Assembly: GCA_964444975.1 (NCBI GenBank)
Contig: CAYUJD010000105.1
Coordinates: 1-10,286 of the forward strand
Direction: 5' to 3'
Source of the DNA: VBAS01 sp964444975
GTDB taxonomy: Bacteria > Bacteroidota > Bacteroidia > Chitinophagales > Chitinophagaceae
Length of the DNA: 10,286 nucleotides
The notes under the pieces are model-generated. The model saw only the letters and a list, made by a program, of their open reading frames with translations, was not told the DNA's origin and did not search any database. Within the stretch, counting starts at the first letter, position 1; every line of letters begins with the position of its first letter. The position numbers were made by a program, and so were the translations under genes. Of the stretch, positions 7,426 to 10,286 are shown one piece after another.

Positions 7426-8490
7426 TTATAATAGCCTGCAAAACGGCTTCCACCCTATTATCTTTTTTCCATCCCGCGAATAGATTTCTTCCATTATCAT
7501 CACTTCTTTGACCACCGAATATAGCTTCTCCTTTTTAAAATCAAACCAATGCTCCTGCACGATGCGGATATGATCAAGCTGATCCGGATTTCTGGAAATC
7601 TTCACTACCTCATGCCGTACATATTTTGAGGGATCAGCTATATCATATACCGGAACAGTATCTGCACTCATCTTCCATGTTAGAAAATCTTTCTCAGATA
7701 TCGTCTCGCCGGTTTCATAATCAGTAGCTTTTATTTTCCCGTTATACAGGTCCTGCAATAAAACCGAAATAAGCGAAGGCCGGTGAACTGTCAGAACAGA
7801 ATCATACTTTCCCTTTCCACTTATGCTGAAATTATAATCCAGTCCGTTCGTGTTCAGCAAAACCATATCGCTGCTTGTTGCCCGTTTCTCAAATGGTGAA
7901 TCATTAAATGCCACATTGCAGAGCGGATACCAATCAGCAGGTGGTTGTTCAGTTTTTCTTGCACATAGTGGCGAAATAAAAACATTATAAATACTGAACT
8001 GACCATTTTTATAAGTCAAAACCTGTCTTGCACGAAAGGCATCCGCCTCATCACATCCGCAACAGGAGTCAGCAGCAAGGTTTAAATTTCTTACCCTTGC
8101 TTTATAACGGTTATAGTCATCAACCGGCAGGGTTGTGTCAAAGAAATACCACTCTTGCGGGTATTTAGATGCTGAAAGTTCTATACCGGTTCCTTTCAGC
8201 CATTCCTGTGTTTGCAATTCCGGAATTGATATTTTATAGGAGCTTACCGACCGCATATCGTTATTCATCCGGTAAGCTGTTACGGAGTTTTTTTTCAGTT
8301 TATCCAGGTACCATTTTTTCAAACTGTGTTCCTGCACTTTAGGAGTAAGGTTGATCACTTTATCACATTCAGCCGCCCACCTGATGGCCGTGTCTTGCTG
8401 AATGAAAGAAGTGTACGATTGCGAAAGCTGGGCATTCAACCCAAAACTGAAAAAGAAAAAAAAGAAAGCGGTGGTGATGTGTTTTGTCAT
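7426..8490 (-). CDS. Exported GldN/PorN-like protein
   Basis: This 354-residue protein has a signal peptide (about 1-20, with a run of phenylalanines, ending LNAQ). The second half resembles GldN/PorN, the periplasmic ring component of the type IX secretion and gliding machinery: SLISVLLQDLYNGKIKATDY (239-258) recalls the 'SLFDVL..NIKNGKI' segment, and IRIVQEHWFDFKKEKLYSVV (308-327) recalls the 'YKIK..WYFDKRQSEL' segment. The first half appears to repeat the plan: HSLKKWYLDKLKKNSVTAY (55-73), then SIPEL and a later strand region near 157-175. A cysteine cluster is present (C143, C144, C146, C176, C191), unusual for GldN. It has no gldK, gldL or gldM beside it, so it is more likely a divergent paralogue than the core T9SS gene. 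It is first in the presumed operon. The family comparison is from memory. Confidence 0.75.
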   Translation of the reverse strand: MTKHITTAFFFFFFSFGLNAQLSQSYTSFIQQDTAIRWAAECDKVINLTPKVQEHSLKKWYLDKLKKNSVTAYRMNNDMRSVSSYKISIPELQTQEWLKGTGIELSASKYPQEWYFFDTTLPVDDYNRYKARVRNLNLAADSCCGCDEADAFRARQVLTYKNGQFSIYNVFISPLCARKTEQPPADWYPLCNVAFNDSPFEKRATSSDMVLLNTNGLDYNFSISGKGKYDSVLTVHRPSLISVLLQDLYNGKIKATDYETGETISEKDFLTWKMSADTVPVYDIADPSKYVRHEVVKISRNPDQLDHIRIVQEHWFDFKKEKLYSVVKEVMIMEEIYSRDGKKIIGWKPFCRLL

Positions 8491-8643
8491 ACCAGGCTAA
8501 CGAATGAAATAAAGATTATTGTAATCTAAAATGTTAATTCAATGTCGTATTGATTTCAATTACGATTATGCATCCTTTTAAAATATTAATAAGCGAAAAG
8601 GTCTTTTTAAAGTTTTTAGTCTAATTGCCATCAAGCAGTTTAC
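8491..8643. other. 153-bp AT-rich gap upstream of the three-gene operon
   Basis: This gap must hold the 3' end of the beta-barrel gene transcript and the promoter of the operon. A perfect short inverted repeat, agatta-ttg-taatct (8513-8527), lies 22 bp upstream of the start codon of the GldN-like gene and could be an operator or a leader hairpin. A second pair, cctttt (8574-8579) with aaaagg (8596-8601), could help end the upstream transcript. No exact TAnnTTTG element is present on the minus strand, so the promoter is not assigned. Confidence 0.35.
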
Positions 8644-9402
8644 TTAAAACGCAATTCCAAACCTGCCCATAAAACCCTGCAGGTAAACACTGCCTCCCGT
8701 ATAAATAGAAGATGAGCTTTTTTGATAGGATAGATCCAGGTAGATCCTTCCCAACCATATTTCCATACCCAGAACATAGGCCAGCTCATTTTTCTTAATG
8801 TTTTTCTCTACTGCCTTGTAACCGGACTTATATCCGCTGTTATCCGAATCATAAGTAATTTCATTAAATGATGAATACTGCGGACCGAAATACAAAAAGA
8901 AACTGCGGGTGGTGCGGTATCCGGGGTTAAACTGTCCGGGATGCCGGGTTACTTCAATTTCCCTGTCATTTATCCTGCGTGCAGAATATTTATCCGGATC
9001 CTGACTGGATTTTACATCAACTTCACCGCTGCCAATACAAAATTTTAATAGTACAGGAATTGAAACGCCTGAAATTTTCAGAACCTCGTCATCGAGGAAT
9101 TGCTGATTGCCGAATTCGTAATAATTATAAAGTGCCTTTGTTTTTATTCCAAAACCCGGCATTACTTTTCCGTTTTTCTTTTTTCTTGAGCCAATATACT
9201 CTGCCGAAATGCCACCGGAAAAGCCCATATTGGTTGACCATTCTTCATTTCCCTGGATGATCGGATTTGTAGCTCCCGTTGTTGGAGATATACCGACCAG
9301 TGGTAATCCAAACTCGATGCTGAAATTTGCTTTGCCTTTTTTCTGCGAGTAGCCGTTTAATGCACATAATAGAATTAGCCCGGATAAAATGAAAGATTTC
9401 AT
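8644..9402 (-). CDS. Probable outer-membrane beta-barrel protein
   Basis: This 252-residue protein begins with a signal peptide (MKSFILSGLILLCALNGYSQ). The mature part alternates hydrophobic and polar residues in many short strands (FSIEFGLPLVGI, FSGGISAEYIG, GFGIKTKALYNYYEFG, SIPVLLKFCIG, FFLYFGPQY, LAYVLGMEIWLG, IYLDLSYQKS) and ends in GRFGIAF, with the terminal phenylalanine typical of BamA-folded barrels. It resembles the small PorT/OMP beta-barrel families common in Bacteroidota, where many members have no known function. It lies after the RHS gene on the same strand with a strong palindrome between them, and 153 bp before the accessory operon. A weak promoter candidate with one mismatch per element (ATTG, 20 nt, TATTTTTA) lies at 9452-9421. 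It is not an evident immunity protein, although location downstream of an RHS tip makes that worth excluding. Confidence 0.82.
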   Translation of the reverse strand: MKSFILSGLILLCALNGYSQKKGKANFSIEFGLPLVGISPTTGATNPIIQGNEEWSTNMGFSGGISAEYIGSRKKKNGKVMPGFGIKTKALYNYYEFGNQQFLDDEVLKISGVSIPVLLKFCIGSGEVDVKSSQDPDKYSARRINDREIEVTRHPGQFNPGYRTTRSFFLYFGPQYSSFNEITYDSDNSGYKSGYKAVEKNIKKNELAYVLGMEIWLGRIYLDLSYQKSSSSIYTGGSVYLQGFMGRFGIAF

Positions 9403-9461
9403 ACAGTCTTTTCTTGGTATTAAAAATATTTTGTATTCAAATCAGAGGCAATCCCGACTAT

Positions 9462-9512
9462 CCGGCATTTTTATACTACCAAAAAATTGGTAGGTGAAAA
9501 ATGCAGCACCGG
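9462..9512. terminator. Double-stem palindrome after the RHS gene, probable terminator
   Basis: The inner stem ctaccaa-aaaa-ttggtag (9476-9493) is perfect over 7 bp. After a 3x3 internal loop, the outer stem gcattttt (9465-9472) with aaaaatgc (9497-9504) is perfect over 8 bp, and ccgg (9462-9465, sharing its last base with the outer stem) has a partner ccgg at 9509-9512. The structure starts 6 bp after the RHS stop codon. Since the outer arms carry T- and A-runs on both strands, it may end transcripts from both directions. Confidence 0.5.
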
Positions 9513-9540
9513 CAGTGTTATATAAAAAATGCAGCAACGG
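9497..9540. repeat. 16-bp direct repeat across the RHS stop codon
   Basis: The sequences aaaaatgcagcaccgg (9497-9512) and aaaaatgcagcaacgg (9525-9540) differ at one base and start 28 bp apart. The second copy encodes the last residues of the RHS protein (TVAAFF), while the first lies just past its stop and forms one arm of the palindrome. In another frame the first copy would encode a similar GAAFF peptide. This hints at a small tandem duplication or an old recombination point at the 3' end of the gene. Confidence 0.55.
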
Positions 9541-10286
9541 TGTTTTGGTCTGTTCCAGCTCTTCTGTCACTTCCATCACCAATAGCTGAAGTAACCGCCC
9601 CACTTTTTTCAGACATTTCGCCTAAAGTTTTTCCACTAAGATTTCTATGATCCTTATTTGTGAGCAATAGTTCATCTGGTATTTGTTGGTCACTTTTGCC
9701 AAAAAAGGCAACAACAGTTTTATCAGAGTTAATCATTTTTGAATATCCCCGGGCTAATGCTTTCTGCTCACCACTCATGCCTTTCATGGCCTTTCTTAAT
9801 TCTTTTTTACTAATCCCTCCTGATTGCATTTTTGATTTCAACAGAGCTGCGGTTTTCTCATTGAATACCCTGCCCAAATGATTTTCCATTTCTGTTTTGG
9901 AGTTGTCATCATAAGGTTTTACAACCATGCCATCAGGATCAATATATCTGATAGGATTATCAAAAGCATAATTGTACGGCGACCATCTTCGCATCTTATC
10001 AGCCATCGGGTCTATAACATGCCATCTTCCGATCTGGTTGTCGTACATCCTTGCTCCATAGTCTAACCATTCTAATCCTGAACCGTCAGAGAACTCCTTT
10101 CGCTGTTCTTCCTTTCCATTGTATTTGTACTTGTTATTTGGCTCTCCGAACGCCAGCGCCTTTGATGATATTCCCGCCATCGTCAACCCAAACGGATAAT
10201 AATGCGTCTCCTCCACAAGCGGCCCCCTGATATGCGTCACCTGCAAATTGTCAAAGAACACATCAATGTTAGGTGTTTCATTGCTT
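9518..10286 (-). CDS. RHS repeat-associated core protein, C-terminal part with unknown tip (partial)
   Basis: The frame enters at the right edge (…NETPNIDVFFDNLQVTH), so the true start lies outside; the GTG at 10261 is an internal valine codon. About 120 residues belong to the RHS-associated core of Bacteroidota YD-repeat proteins: HYYPFGLTMAG, YKYNGKE, LDYGARMYDNQIGRW, VIDPMAD, and YNYAFDNPIRYIDPDGM. The last segment fits the NP-x4-DPxG border where RHS proteins typically cleave off their C-terminal tip. RHS proteins build a shell around a variable tip, often a toxin against competitors. The tip here (135 residues, 9518-9925) is charged, has no membrane segment, and contains SDKTVVAFFGKSDQQIP and LTNKDHRNLSGK, but I recognise no catalytic family. 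No small immunity-like gene follows; a palindrome and a beta-barrel gene come next. Confidence 0.9.
   Translation of the reverse strand, partial: SNETPNIDVFFDNLQVTHIRGPLVEETHYYPFGLTMAGISSKALAFGEPNNKYKYNGKEEQRKEFSDGSGLEWLDYGARMYDNQIGRWHVIDPMADKMRRWSPYNYAFDNPIRYIDPDGMVVKPYDDNSKTEMENHLGRVFNEKTAALLKSKMQSGGISKKELRKAMKGMSGEQKALARGYSKMINSDKTVVAFFGKSDQQIPDELLLTNKDHRNLSGKTLGEMSEKSGAVTSAIGDGSDRRAGTDQNTVAAFFI

Noticed and set aside
9465..9504. CRISPR or attachment site at the palindrome
   Set aside because: Only one palindrome copy is present, with no regularly spaced repeats, and no integrase or transposase gene is in the window.
10259..10261. GTG as start of the RHS protein
   Set aside because: The frame continues without a stop to the window edge and the upstream residues (NETPNID) continue the typical RHS sequence, so the gene is partial.
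1..10286. tRNA, rRNA or insertion sequence
   Set aside because: No cloverleaf with GGTTCGAATCC-like T-arm in a suitable position, no rRNA-like stretch and no transposase-like protein were seen.

Overview
The window suggests a Bacteroidota bacterium, most likely from the Chitinophagales. The grounds are an RHS core of the type typical of that phylum, a TTTG/TAnnTTTG promoter with a matching start region, A-rich leaders in place of strong Shine-Dalgarno sites, an LptG-type permease that implies an outer membrane, a GldN-like protein, and a citrate synthase very close to the mitochondrial form. All credible genes lie on the minus strand, so transcription runs from the right edge to the left.

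Right part (about 9460-10286): the 3' end of a large RHS/YD-repeat gene enters from beyond the window. It carries the RHS-associated core with an NP-x4-DPDG border, followed by a 135-residue C-terminal tip that I do not recognise. Behind it lies a strong double-stem palindrome and a short direct repeat. No obvious immunity gene follows; the next gene (8644-9402) encodes a small secreted protein that looks like an outer-membrane beta-barrel.

Middle part (3963-8490): three genes sit head to tail with gaps of 16 and 39 bp and probably form an operon. In order of transcription they encode a 354-residue exported protein resembling GldN/PorN of the type IX secretion/gliding machinery, a 480-residue exported protein with a helical N-terminal half and a C39/papain-like cysteine peptidase domain, and a 654-residue exported alpha-solenoid protein with TPR-like repeats. 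I know of no described system with this make-up, and it is the best candidate here for something new. A shared role in the periplasm or at the cell surface is inference. The DNA of this block looks clearly AT-richer than the genes to its left.

Left part (1-3573): ordinary core genes, namely lptG (LPS export permease), the citrate synthase gene with a textbook Bacteroidota promoter, cutC, and possibly the first codons of another gene at the edge. The 389-bp gap between lptG and the accessory block holds nested inverted repeats and a likely terminator, and may mark the boundary of an insertion.
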